Assembly (NCBI GenBank): GCA_030267965.1
Contig: BRYA01000804.1
Coordinates: forward strand, 9,694 to 28,770
Direction: 5' to 3'
DNA length: 19,077 bases
Origin: Triparma columacea
Lineage: Eukaryota; Sar; Bolidophyceae; Parmales; Triparmaceae
Shown: piece by piece, positions 7,869 to 16,346 of the stretch
How positions within the stretch are numbered: position 1 is the first letter of the stretch
How the letters are laid out: each line of letters opens with the position of its first letter
Notes under the pieces: generated by a model
The model's database searches: none
What the model saw: the letters and a program-made list of their open reading frames with translations, nothing else
Told to the model about the DNA's origin: nothing
Position numbers and translations under genes: made by a program

Positions 7869-10109
7869 ATGAAAATCGTTCCTCAATCTGACCCCTCCGA
7901 TGCCACTGCAGTACACAAGCTGCCTGACATGAAACAAAAGATCTCCGCTAATGAAGAAGAGGATGAAAAAAACTTGTCAACCATGGATGTTCCGGAAGTC
8001 ATCGAAGTCATCTGTTTTTATGTCCAGCAGCTAACTGAAGAGACGCCTGTCCCTCGCGAGAAGCCCGTTTGCAGTGCGGCCTTGAGTGATTTGACAAGGG
8101 CAGATGTGAAGACACTTGTTGGAGGGATGCAATATTTCCACAGACAGGAAGTTAATGAGGAGGATCCTATTGAGAAATTCCTCGAGTGTTATCCGTGCAT
8201 GCGGGAGCTGAGCGGGACCATGCCGCAATTTATTGGGATGAACTTCTGTCTCTTGGAACTAAAATTGAAGCCGAAACCCGTCCCCAAGGTTCGCCGTGCC
8301 GGTACTATGAAAGACAAACTGCGAGATAACGCCGATGTCATATCTACATACCTCGTGCAGCTCGACATGCAGAGGCCCGTCCCTGGTAAGAAGCCAGAGT
8401 GTGATGTGGGCTTGCAGGATTTGACAAAGGGCGACGTGAAGACACTTGCCGATGGGATGCTGTACTTCCTGAAACGGGAAGCTACTAACGAGGATGCTAT
8501 TGAGAAAGTCCTCGAGAGTTATCCGTGCATGAAGGATCTGAGCGAGGTCGTAGAGAGCTTCCATAAATTGCACGTAAAAGTCATTAAACTAGGGCTCGGG
8601 GATAAGCAGAAGCTAGCGAAGGCTAAGCTTTTCTTCGCAGCGTTGTTGAGTATAGGAGATTTGATTACGGACATTATAATGATCGTGGAGTACTTTCAGA
8701 CAAGGAGCTTGTGGGGGTATGCATGGGCGTCCCTTGGGAGTCTCTTGATCAACCTCACTTTACAAGCTCTTCTTACATTCACTCAGAATAGAGCAAGGCC
8801 GTGGCAGAGACAGTTAAAGGAGCAGTTTTTTGTCTGGTCTCTTGTGAAGCCAGGGGTTGACGCATGGCGCGTTGCAAGTGGGGCAGCACAAGAGGAGGGA
8901 CAGATGGTGAATGCACGGTTTGAGTTGACGGCTAATAAGAGTATTGAAGTGGTGGCAGAGGCTATTCCTGGGACGCTGATCCAACTGTCTGTGCTAGTGA
9001 TGTCAGAGTCTAAGCCTACCAGGAGCGCGCTTTTCTCATTAGCGTTCTGCATCTTGACGGCCGCTTTCACGTCTGCAATCACGTCATGGGATTGGGATTT
9101 GAATAAGGAGAATCGGAAGCTTAATAGATCATTTTACGGGTATATTCCGAGCAATGTGAAAGGAAAGATGAAGGTGTTCGCTTCGCTATACTTCCTTTCG
9201 GCTTTCAACCTGCTTACGCGCAGCTTTGCGTGTGTTCTTTTCTACATCAAGGGCGGGATTTCAGAGGTGGCAACGCTGCTGGGAGGAGAGCTCCTCATTT
9301 ACTTATCGATCAAAGGGCTGAGGCGAGATCTTTGGTATTGGATGCCTGTATACGGTGGCTTCGGAGTGTTCCTTTCGTGGCTGGTTCGTTGGATGGTCAA
9401 GGTCATTGTCGACTGGACCGCTGTTGTCCACTTTCGACATCCTAACGAGGTTGGCGGAGCGTATTTCACTTTCAGTTTAGGTTTGACTGTAGTCATGGGT
9501 CTTGTTGCAGCGCTGCAATATGAGAAGGTAGTCGACGATGTCATATCCTCGCCCAACTCAACGTTCCTCAACTCAACGTTCCTCGAGGACTTTGAGTTGG
9601 GCGAGGATAATCAGATTGTTGGAGGAGAAGAGAGCGGATTGGAGGAGAGCACCGTGGTCACAATCATGATATTTGCATGTGCTGGGATGGTGGTGTCTTA
9701 CACGACTCTACTAGTGTCGATGAAAAGAGAGTACCTGCATACCTTCATCAGCACGAAAACAAGTAATGAAAGCATTCAAGAGGAATTCACCAAGAACGAG
9801 GAAGACGAACAGAAATTTAGAATTTTCGAGGGTAGTAGACACAAGTGGGAGCGCAAGATTGGGGCAGATGTTAAGGCGTGGATCAACGAGAGGCTGCCAT
9901 TGTGGTTGGAAGAACCTCCAGAGTGGTTCAACGATCAGCGGCGATCCATCATACCTGACGATTTCGTGACCGACCCAGAGATCCTCGTGAGGCTCCGAAC
10001 GAACAACGTGAAAAAGATAATAGAACAGAGGCGACGAAGCTCCTTGGGGGACATATTTGCGACGCAGACGGCAGGTGGGGATGGGGTTGGAGAGGAGGAG
10101 GATCGATGA
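7869..10109 (+). CDS. Multi-pass membrane protein with two N-terminal 110-residue repeats (XK-related-like, tentative), 746 aa
   Basis: Single-exon gene from ATG 7869 to TGA at 10107-10109. Residues 41-230 hold two copies of one unit at exactly 110-residue (330-bp) spacing: DLTRADVKTL at 74-83 aligns with DLTKGDVKTL at 184-193, and YPCM at 108-111 with 218-221. Hydrophobic segments follow at about 252-275, 285-305, 383-405, 437-460, 465-482, 493-517, 532-550 and 595-617, so about seven or eight membrane spans. The segment around 359-377 (E..AEAIPGTLIQL) resembles the ESxPQLxLQ motif of XK-related scramblase-like proteins; that link is recollection-based and uncertain. The C-terminal 130 residues are soluble and charged, with a WLEEPPEWFND segment I associate with many algal proteins. 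The likely site is a cell or organelle membrane. Transport or lipid scrambling is possible but unproven. Confidence 0.8.
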   Translation: MKIVPQSDPSDATAVHKLPDMKQKISANEEEDEKNLSTMDVPEVIEVICFYVQQLTEETPVPREKPVCSAALSDLTRADVKTLVGGMQYFHRQEVNEEDPIEKFLECYPCMRELSGTMPQFIGMNFCLLELKLKPKPVPKVRRAGTMKDKLRDNADVISTYLVQLDMQRPVPGKKPECDVGLQDLTKGDVKTLADGMLYFLKREATNEDAIEKVLESYPCMKDLSEVVESFHKLHVKVIKLGLGDKQKLAKAKLFFAALLSIGDLITDIIMIVEYFQTRSLWGYAWASLGSLLINLTLQALLTFTQNRARPWQRQLKEQFFVWSLVKPGVDAWRVASGAAQEEGQMVNARFELTANKSIEVVAEAIPGTLIQLSVLVMSESKPTRSALFSLAFCILTAAFTSAITSWDWDLNKENRKLNRSFYGYIPSNVKGKMKVFASLYFLSAFNLLTRSFACVLFYIKGGISEVATLLGGELLIYLSIKGLRRDLWYWMPVYGGFGVFLSWLVRWMVKVIVDWTAVVHFRHPNEVGGAYFTFSLGLTVVMGLVAALQYEKVVDDVISSPNSTFLNSTFLEDFELGEDNQIVGGEESGLEESTVVTIMIFACAGMVVSYTTLLVSMKREYLHTFISTKTSNESIQEEFTKNEEDEQKFRIFEGSRHKWERKIGADVKAWINERLPLWLEEPPEWFNDQRRSIIPDDFVTDPEILVRLRTNNVKKIIEQRRRSSLGDIFATQTAGGDGVGEEEDR
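7989..8558 (+). repeat. In-gene tandem duplication, 330-bp period
   Basis: Two copies of a segment (about 7989-8228 and 8319-8558) encode the repeated N-terminal unit of the membrane protein. Nucleotide identity is high in places; ATCCGTGCATG recurs at 8191 and 8521, exactly 330 bp apart. The linker between copies is less conserved. The duplication looks fairly recent. Confidence 0.85.
9544..9609 (+). repeat. Perfect 18-bp inverted repeat with 30-bp loop inside a coding region
   Basis: The left arm 9544-9561 (TATCCTCGCCCAACTCAA) is the exact reverse complement of the right arm 9592-9609. The 30-nt loop holds a second copy of an ACTCAACGTTCCTC direct repeat that begins in the left arm. The element encodes a lumenal or loop stretch (SPNSTFLNSTFLEDFELGED, residues 561-580) between two membrane spans and keeps the frame open. 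Confidence 0.9.
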
Positions 10110-10278
10110 GTGTTAAACCTTACCATGTACTTTTACTTCTAAAACTGGAAAAGGTTGGTTTTTGTTTCATTTTAAACCTGTAAGCGAGCGAGCCCCCAGG
10201 CCAATTCCACCAGCAGCTTAGCAAAAATGATTACATTCCGAAAATTATCTCATATTTATTTAGGTTGTTATGTTGAGC
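10110..10278. other. Convergent 3' intergenic spacer
   Basis: This 169-bp spacer lies between converging stops. It holds the minus-strand AATAAA at 10255-10260 for the CotH-type gene. No canonical poly(A) signal was seen for the plus-strand membrane-protein gene. Confidence 0.6.
10255..10260 (-). terminator. Poly(A) signal AATAAA of the CotH-type gene
   Basis: AATAAA on the minus strand begins about 19 nt beyond the TGA at 10279-10281. Confidence 0.65.
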
Positions 10279-13200
10279 TCAGAACGCGAAAGTAATCGCC
10301 AAGATCAGAGAGAGCCAGACAGCAAGTCCGCCGGCACAGGCGTTCTCCGATGCGGCGGATCCCCCCAGAGCGAAAAATCCGTCGTTTTCTGGGGGGCTCT
10401 CGTAGTCTCCGAAGACGAACGGCGTTGCCATTTTGTAAGCGTACGTGCCGTCAGATTGCAAGGTCCAGCTCTGTCCTTCGCCCCTCGTTCCCCTCATCCT
10501 ACCAGCGCTCGTGACAAGCTTGTCGTATTTAGTGTCGTGCAAGCTGATGGCGTCGTTGTCTTTGATTCCAAAGCTTGGTGAGGACACCCCATTTCCATTG
10601 GCACAAAGCAACAAAACACTGTTGCCCTCAATGATCGCCAGTTCTGGGAATTTGAAAGCGCTCGGATCCTTGGGGCCCTTGTCGTCGTGCAGAACGTAGT
10701 CCTTCAAGTAAATTTTGAAGCCGGTGGGGTTGAAGAGCTCAACATAGTCTTGGCTTCCACACGTTCCTTCGACAGGATTGCTCGAGACCTCAGAAATAAC
10801 GATAGTGTCATCTTCCGTACTGGGTGTGTCAATCTCGCCACCGCCGCCCCCTGTAACGGGACACGGCGAATCCGGGAAACAAGCGTCGCAATATCCATTC
10901 GCTTCGTTGCAATCTGACATCCATCCGCCCCAAGTTCCATCCTCTGTATTCCTGAACGCGCAGCCCAAACTGCTGTAGCACGGCTCAGCTTCGGTGCAAA
11001 TTCCGCACGCGTTTTGGATTTTTCCTATTTCTGCTGAGTTCCAGTCGACACAACTCTCTGCTGGGTCGAAAAGGTCTTCGGTTGCCCTGGGGAACGTTCC
11101 ATCCCCAAGAGCGGTGAGCTGCTTGTAGATCTCCTCGCGTCGGAGCTTAAGCGCAGGCAGGAACGGACACGTCCCGGTGTCTCCACAATTTGCATCGGCG
11201 GGGGTCGTTGATGCCTCTCCATCGACGTCGACTCCAAATGCAAAGGGGTCGGTGATGATGTAGGATCTCATTGCTAAGATATGCTCGGAGATTTCGGTGA
11301 AGAATGCATCCGTAAGTATATTGTCCAATATGTCTTTGACATAACCCAAATACTGGGTATGCAGCGTTTGATTCGACAAGAGAGGTCCAACGATTGGGTT
11401 TGAGTTGAGACTTGTGCACGTAGGTCGGTTGATACTGCGATGCGATGAACAAGTTGCGCAATCGCAGGTTGTTCGATGAGCAGGTTGTGCGATGAGCAGG
11501 TTGGGGGGTTAGAATGATTCAGAGGTTCAAGGGAAGATTTGTCCCTCTTTGGCTCTCGCCTCTCCTCACCTCCAGCTTATTTGTTGGTTCTGGCAGCCCT
11601 CCCCGCAGAGATTAAGGCCAGCTGCTTCAAGCATATTGTTGTGGTCGTACTGGACAATGTTCCACCCGCTGCCATCATTTGGGTTCGCCAAAAACCAGTT
11701 GTTAAGATTGCCCATCGGCGAATCTTGGCCGATTGTGATGGCATACCACGCAAAGTTCTTGAGAAAGTTCTCAACGTTGACTTCGTCCTTCAAGGTGCTT
11801 GTTGAACACTCAAGATCTTCGCACTCAAAATTCGGGGGGACGTGTGTGTTGTAAAACGTCTACGATGATAAGAGCAAAGCAGAGCGCGAAAAGGATGAGC
11901 AGGCAAATGCGACAAGCAGGATGGTTGTGGTCTCACCTTCATCGCGGCCTTCCAGTTGTTAGACCCGAGGTCCAGATCGATAATTCCCTCCTCAACGAGC
12001 ATCTCAGCGCAATCTCCCCCGTAGGCCTTGTAAGCGCTTAGAACACCAACCTTTTCTTTGCCCATGTTTGCAAAGAACTGCATAACGCATTCCATGAGTT
12101 CCTCTTTTGCCCCTATTTTGTCGCGGTGGTTACCGCGCTCAAAGGTGTAGGGAGGGACCTCAGTTGCTTTTTCAAACGCTGCGGTAGTGTAACCCGCCTC
12201 TGGTAACCCGCAACCTGCGGTGTGGGTTTTGATCTTGAAGAGGGCAAAGTCGTCCTTGTCGTAGCTTGGAAAGGAACGAGCAAAGACGTACTCCTGGTCT
12301 GGGGCCTCCATCGCCTCGTAAAGCCCAATGTAATCATCGTTGATGTACAGTCTGACCGTTCGTGTTCGCAAATGGGGGAGTCCGGAACGAGCAAGCATGC
12401 GATGCATTGTCCACTCTCTGGAGTAAGAGAGGTCAGACATATGATGCCTCAAGTACATCTTCTCCACGCCAAAGAGGGTCTGAGTGTTGTCCTTTGACGT
12501 AAAATCTAAGAGAAAGGGAATTGTTTTCATCCCCATGCACGTGGCAATTGCCAAGGTCGACTGACCGCGAGGGCGGATGCGGCCGCCACTGTTAACGAAG
12601 AGAAGCGCAGAGAAGAGAAGAGAAGAGAGGTTGATTAGTGTCACAATATATGCAAAAATATGCCAAAATACAACACATTTTTTCTCACCTCGAAAGCTCT
12701 TCGTCTCCGACCTTGAAGCTCTCAACACTGTGGTACATTTCGTAAGACTGCTCGTCCCACATCGTTTCCTCCTTCTCGGTCTCCATGGTTATGTGCATGT
12801 CGACAACGTCTTCCATTGCTGTGGTGGGCTTCGTCCCGTCCACATTCATACCGAAGAAGTCAACCCCGAGATCGTTCTGGTCGGAAAGCCTGGCGAGATG
12901 AGCGGCGCTATCGTAGACGTTGATGGTATTCGCTGTTCCGGGCGTTGGTGTCGTCGTGAACTTGAAGTTATCGCTGTCACTGGCATCCCGCGCGTAAGTG
13001 AGGTCCAAGAAGGCTGTCAGGGGGGGGGGGGGTAAGGGGGGGGAGCAATAGGGGACTTCTTGAGGCGAACTTTCTCACGGCATCAACGTCGCCACGCTCA
13101 CCTCCTGTTGGAATCACCCCGGAAGTGTCGACGACGTTGAGGCTGGCATCCGCGACAGAGATAACATCTTCACTGCCAATCTTGAAGAGCGCCCCTGTGG

Positions 13201-13582
13201 AGGCGTCGTCCTGGTTGCAGCAAATGAGGAGGTAGGCCGACGGAGCGAGCACAGTAGAAGCTGGAAAGATGTAAGCTTTGCTGTCGGACGCGCCTTTATC
13301 GTCATAGAGGACATAGGAGGAGATGTCAAGAGAGGATGTTGAGGGATTGTGAATCTCCACCCAATCTTGACCGTCACATGTGCCGGTGCTCCCTGGTGGT
13401 GTGGGTGGGCGTTAAATTGGGGAAGATTGATAAGGGGTGTTGGGGTTGTGTTAACACTTGAAGGGGCATGCCTCCTTCCACTAACCTTTCGAGGCAACTT
13501 CGGTTATCTTGAGAGAAGAACACAACATGGGAGCGAAGAGAAGCAGACAGAGCACGCGGAAGAAGGGGTGGGGGGGATTCAT
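10279..13582 (-). CDS. Secreted CotH kinase-like protein with two lamin-tail domains, 6 exons, 936 aa
   Basis: Exons (minus): 13582-13486, 13392-13102, 13013-12689, 12588-11937, 11859-11570, 11434-10279. All introns are GT-AG, 77 to 135 nt, and phases join perfectly to 2811 nt. ATG 13582 starts a classic signal peptide (Arg at 9, then VLCLLLFAPMLCSS). Lamin-tail domain 1 begins with ITEVASKG and spans about 24-150 (CDGQDWVEIHNP, YVLYDDKG). The CotH domain is about 155-600: GRIRPRGQSTLA, LYINDDYIGLYEAMEAPD, then YDHNN with D527/N529 as candidate catalytic metal ligands, and SINRP before the C-lobe. A Cys-rich stretch covers about 634-743. Lamin-tail domain 2 is 762-895 (ISEVSSNPVEG, VELFNPTG). 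The end is an 18-residue hydrophobic tail after small residues, compatible with a GPI anchor. Known CotH proteins are atypical kinases acting on secreted or coat proteins. Here a role in phosphorylating extracellular or cell-covering proteins is inferred. Membership is clear from architecture; substrate unknown. Confidence 0.9.
11465..11506 (+). repeat. 16-bp tandem repeat within an intron
   Basis: Inside the intron 11435-11569, units CAGGTTGTTCGATGAG (11465-11480) and CAGGTTGTGCGATGAG (11481-11496) are followed by a partial third copy, and a degenerate copy precedes them. The function is probably none. Confidence 0.8.
13020..13043 (-). repeat. Poly-C tract before a 3' splice site
   Basis: On the sense (minus) strand two C runs (8 and 13) separated by TTA lie just before TGACAG, the acceptor of the third exon of the CotH-type gene. 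The C run serves as the polypyrimidine tract. Confidence 0.85.
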
Positions 13583-14026
13583 GAGTTTTTAGACGGAAAT
13601 GCGACGTTTGTTGATTTGCTATCACACAACAGATCTATCTGCTCAGAAAAATAGCCAGCAGGAGGAAATCTCGAGAATATGAACATTGAAGAAGAATGGG
13701 GTTCTCACCATTTGTTTGTTGCAATGTTTGGAGCAATAACGGCGTTGAAAACTTACAGTTTTGCTTTTTGCTGCCGCTGAGAAATAGTGTGATTGGTAAG
13801 CGCGCTTGTTTGCAATGCTGAGACGTGCCGTATATTGCCATGAAGTTATAAATAAAATAAACCAAGAAGACGAACCCTAACTGCGACTTTATGCCGATCC
13901 GGAGCCGAAGAGCCGAAGACCCGAAAACAGCTCCTTGGGAAATTCATAAGACAATTCACCTCTCCGTTTCTTGTACTTCGAAGTTCTATCGGTCGGTCCG
14001 CTCGATTGATTGTTAAGGAGAGTTTA
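13583..14026. promoter_or_regulatory. Divergent promoter region with TATA-like box
   Basis: This 444-bp spacer separates divergent start codons. TATAAATA at 13847-13854 (+) lies 173 bp before the VTC start codon and is a plausible core promoter for it. The in-frame sequence upstream of the VTC ATG is open back to 13862 but has no Met and no SPX-like sequence. I see no small gene in the spacer. Confidence 0.5.
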
Positions 14027-15567
14027 ATGCTTGAGGAGAAAGCGAGCTCCAAGCGCGTACAGCCAATGGACAACAACCCCCTGGCCGCTCCCTCAGCTCA
14101 AGGTTCCTCATTGCCTCCCAATCCTGGCTTGGGGAGGCGAAAGTCGTTCAGTGATCGGCGAGATGTTAAAGCCCAGACATTCGAGAGGAAGAGCGTGAAG
14201 TTCTGGGTTCCGGTTCATAGAGTAACTGCGGTGATTGACATTGTAAAGAAATTCATCCCTGTTTCCAGAAGGGGCGTCGTGCACAGCATTTACTTTGATA
14301 ACGACGAATCGTCGGTGTACTCTGCGAGACTATTTAGGCAGGACGGTAGTCAGCTCTTGAGGTTCAGGTGGTATGGCGACGACCAGCCTAGCGAAAAAAG
14401 TAGTAGCGTGTTTATTGAGACCAAGACGCATAACAACGATAGGCCCAGCGTCAAGGAGAGATTCTCGTTGACCCCGGCTTCGGCAGATTCCTTCGAAAGT
14501 GGGGTGGATGATGAAGAGGTTGAGAAGTTGGGAGAAAAGGCAAGAGGGTTGGCGAAGAAAGCTCGAAAATTCATGAGCGAGCGGAAGCTGCACCGCGTCC
14601 TCCGCACCGAGTACTACAGGTGCGTATAACCCTAACCCTAATCCACACTTACACACAACTCACACAACTTACACACACACTTACATACACCAGGACGGCC
14701 TTTGAGAGCTCCACGCACTCGGACTTCAGGGCGTCCCTCGATCAGAACGTATGCCTCGTGAAAGAGTCCCAGGAGACCGGGACGAACTCTCGCTCAGGGC
14801 CTGCGTGGATCTTCCCCCACGCAATTTTTGAGCTAAAAATCTCTTCGCAAGCCCTTGAGAGGAGCAAGGACGTGGTGCAGAAGTTCACAGACGAGCTGAT
14901 TTCCGTAGGCGGCGCGGTCGTGGCCCCGAAATTCTCCAAGTTCTTAAGTGGGTACTCTGCGCACTATAATGATAAGGTCGGGGTGGTCCCGTCGTGGATG
15001 AGCCAGGAGAAAATTGTGGCAGCTGTCCAGGGGAGGGAGGTTGGGGGGGGGGGGGAGCATTCGTTTGGGGTGGTAAGGCAGGCGGGGCAGGGCGGTACAT
15101 ACGACCGTGTGGAAGACTTCAAGGCAGAGAGAAAGGCGAACAAGAAGGCGGAGAAGAAGGCGGAGAAGGAGGCGAACAAGAAGGAGAGAGGACCGGATCA
15201 GAAGAGCGTAATGGCGAACGAGAGGACTCTGCTGGCGTGGTTGAGGACAACGATGCTGCTCTTGTACGGCTCAAGTTATTTCCTAGACCACGACATAGAG
15301 GGAGGAGTTAACAAAGTGTTGGGGTGGATTGGAATCTCAAGTGCGCTTGGAGTGGTGCTGTGGGCACAGTGGCGCTATAACAAGCGGAACAAAATGCTCT
15401 TGAGTTCGGAAATGAACATCGCGAAATATTCCGACCAGTACGGTACCAACTTCCTCGTCCTGTGCACAATCATTTGCAGTGTCGTTGGTTTGATTGCTTA
15501 CCAAAAGAGTGTACTCACGTACAACAACTGGGCGTACATGCGCACAGAAATTGCTGGGGACAAATGA
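14027..15567 (+). CDS. VTC polyphosphate polymerase with DUF202 membrane domain, lacking SPX, 488 aa
   Basis: Exons are 14027-14619 and 14694-15567; the 74-nt intron has donor AG|GTGCGT and acceptor CACCAG, splitting one Arg codon. ATG 14027 is the first Met after a stop at 13859-13861. The VTC catalytic tunnel domain spans about 50-290, matching Vtc4 closely: K58, HSIYFDN, R112 and R114 in LRFRWYG, E131 and K133 in IETKTH, R145, R193 and R198 in LRTEYYRTAF, E244 and K246 in FELKIS, K277 and K280 in KFSKF. The family makes inorganic polyphosphate from ATP and threads it across a vacuolar or acidocalcisome membrane. A Lys/Glu linker (about 340-368) leads to DUF202 at 369-468 (ANERTLLAWLRT and three membrane spans), as in yeast VTC subunits. 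The usual N-terminal SPX phosphate/inositol-pyrophosphate sensor is absent; only about 50 disordered residues precede the domain. A 34-residue acidic/basic insert sits at about 155-186. Confidence 0.92.
14627..14690 (+). repeat. Intronic telomere-like and CA-rich repeats
   Basis: The VTC intron begins with TAACCCTAACCCTA (14627-14640), two copies of the CCCTAA telomeric hexamer, and continues as an ACACAC/ACTTACAC microsatellite to the acceptor. The CA repeat doubles as a pyrimidine-poor 3' end of the intron. Confidence 0.75.
15043..15055 (+). repeat. Run of 13 G's inside the VTC coding sequence
   Basis: Thirteen consecutive G's encode Gly residues 315-318 in the linker between the catalytic domain and DUF202. 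The frame after the run is the DUF202 frame, so the length as read is in frame. Confidence 0.85.
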
Positions 15568-16346
15568 GTAGGGTGGGGGGGGAGCGATGGACGGGAGGGG
15601 AGCGATTGAGGTGTCGCTTCGATGTGTGCACGATGTCGATGATTGTAAACTGTTGATGGAATAATGACTCCTTTTGGACTACAAAAAGTGGGTATCTAGC
15701 TTAGATATATTCACCCATTGCACGCTTGGGGGGACGGTCTGGGGAAATCTGTGGTCGTGTCTGCTGCCAAGTCACTAAGCCGTAAGCCGTGACACGACGA
15801 AAAAAAATCAAATTCCGAAAATTTTTAATTACATCAAAACGTAGTACGGATTAGTATTTTATGCAAAATTTGATTGAACAAATATTCAATGTGTCTATAT
15901 AAACTAATGAACATTTTATATGTGTGGTATATTTCTTAATTCCTATCATACAATGCATGAAATGTAATATTTTCAATTTACATTTACCAATCACTAATGA
16001 TATTAAAATATAAATTTAAATTCTTTTTCATTTTAATTTGAAAAAATTATGGTCATATTATCTCAAAAAGTGTTGGTATATTCTTAATTCGTATAAAGCA
16101 CTCTATGATGTAAATGAGGCCTGGAGAGATATGCCCGAGGGACCAAAAAAAATTACAATTGGGTGACATTGGGCATCCTTTAACTCCCCGAATTTTGTCT
16201 CCCGACCTCTACCTTCCTCTTTCCTATTCCTTATAAGTTCAGTACTGACCCCAAAATTTCCCTCCATTCACCTGACCCTTGCAATCCTTTCCAATCACCG
16301 ACAGCAGCGCTGCAAAAGGCCCTCTGCACTTTGCCTCTACCGTGAA
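15568..16346. other. 780-bp intergenic region with AT-rich core and small hairpins
   Basis: No gene is evident. AATAAT at 15660-15665 may serve the VTC transcript. A hairpin has 8-bp arms at 15754-15761 (GTCGTGTC) and 15791-15798, followed by an A run; TATCTA/TAGATA forms a smaller one near 15692. From about 15800 to 16120 the DNA is very AT-rich: 50 G/C in 240 bases (21%) at 15841-16080, against roughly half in the genes. TATAAG at 16232-16237 lies 110 bp before the next ATG and may be its core promoter. Confidence 0.6.

Noticed and set aside
13635..13865. Minus-strand 76-codon frame upstream of the CotH-type gene
   Set aside because: It is AT-rich and lies between the signal peptide start at 13582 and the divergent promoter. 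The downstream ATG already gives a perfect signal peptide and splice-compatible model.
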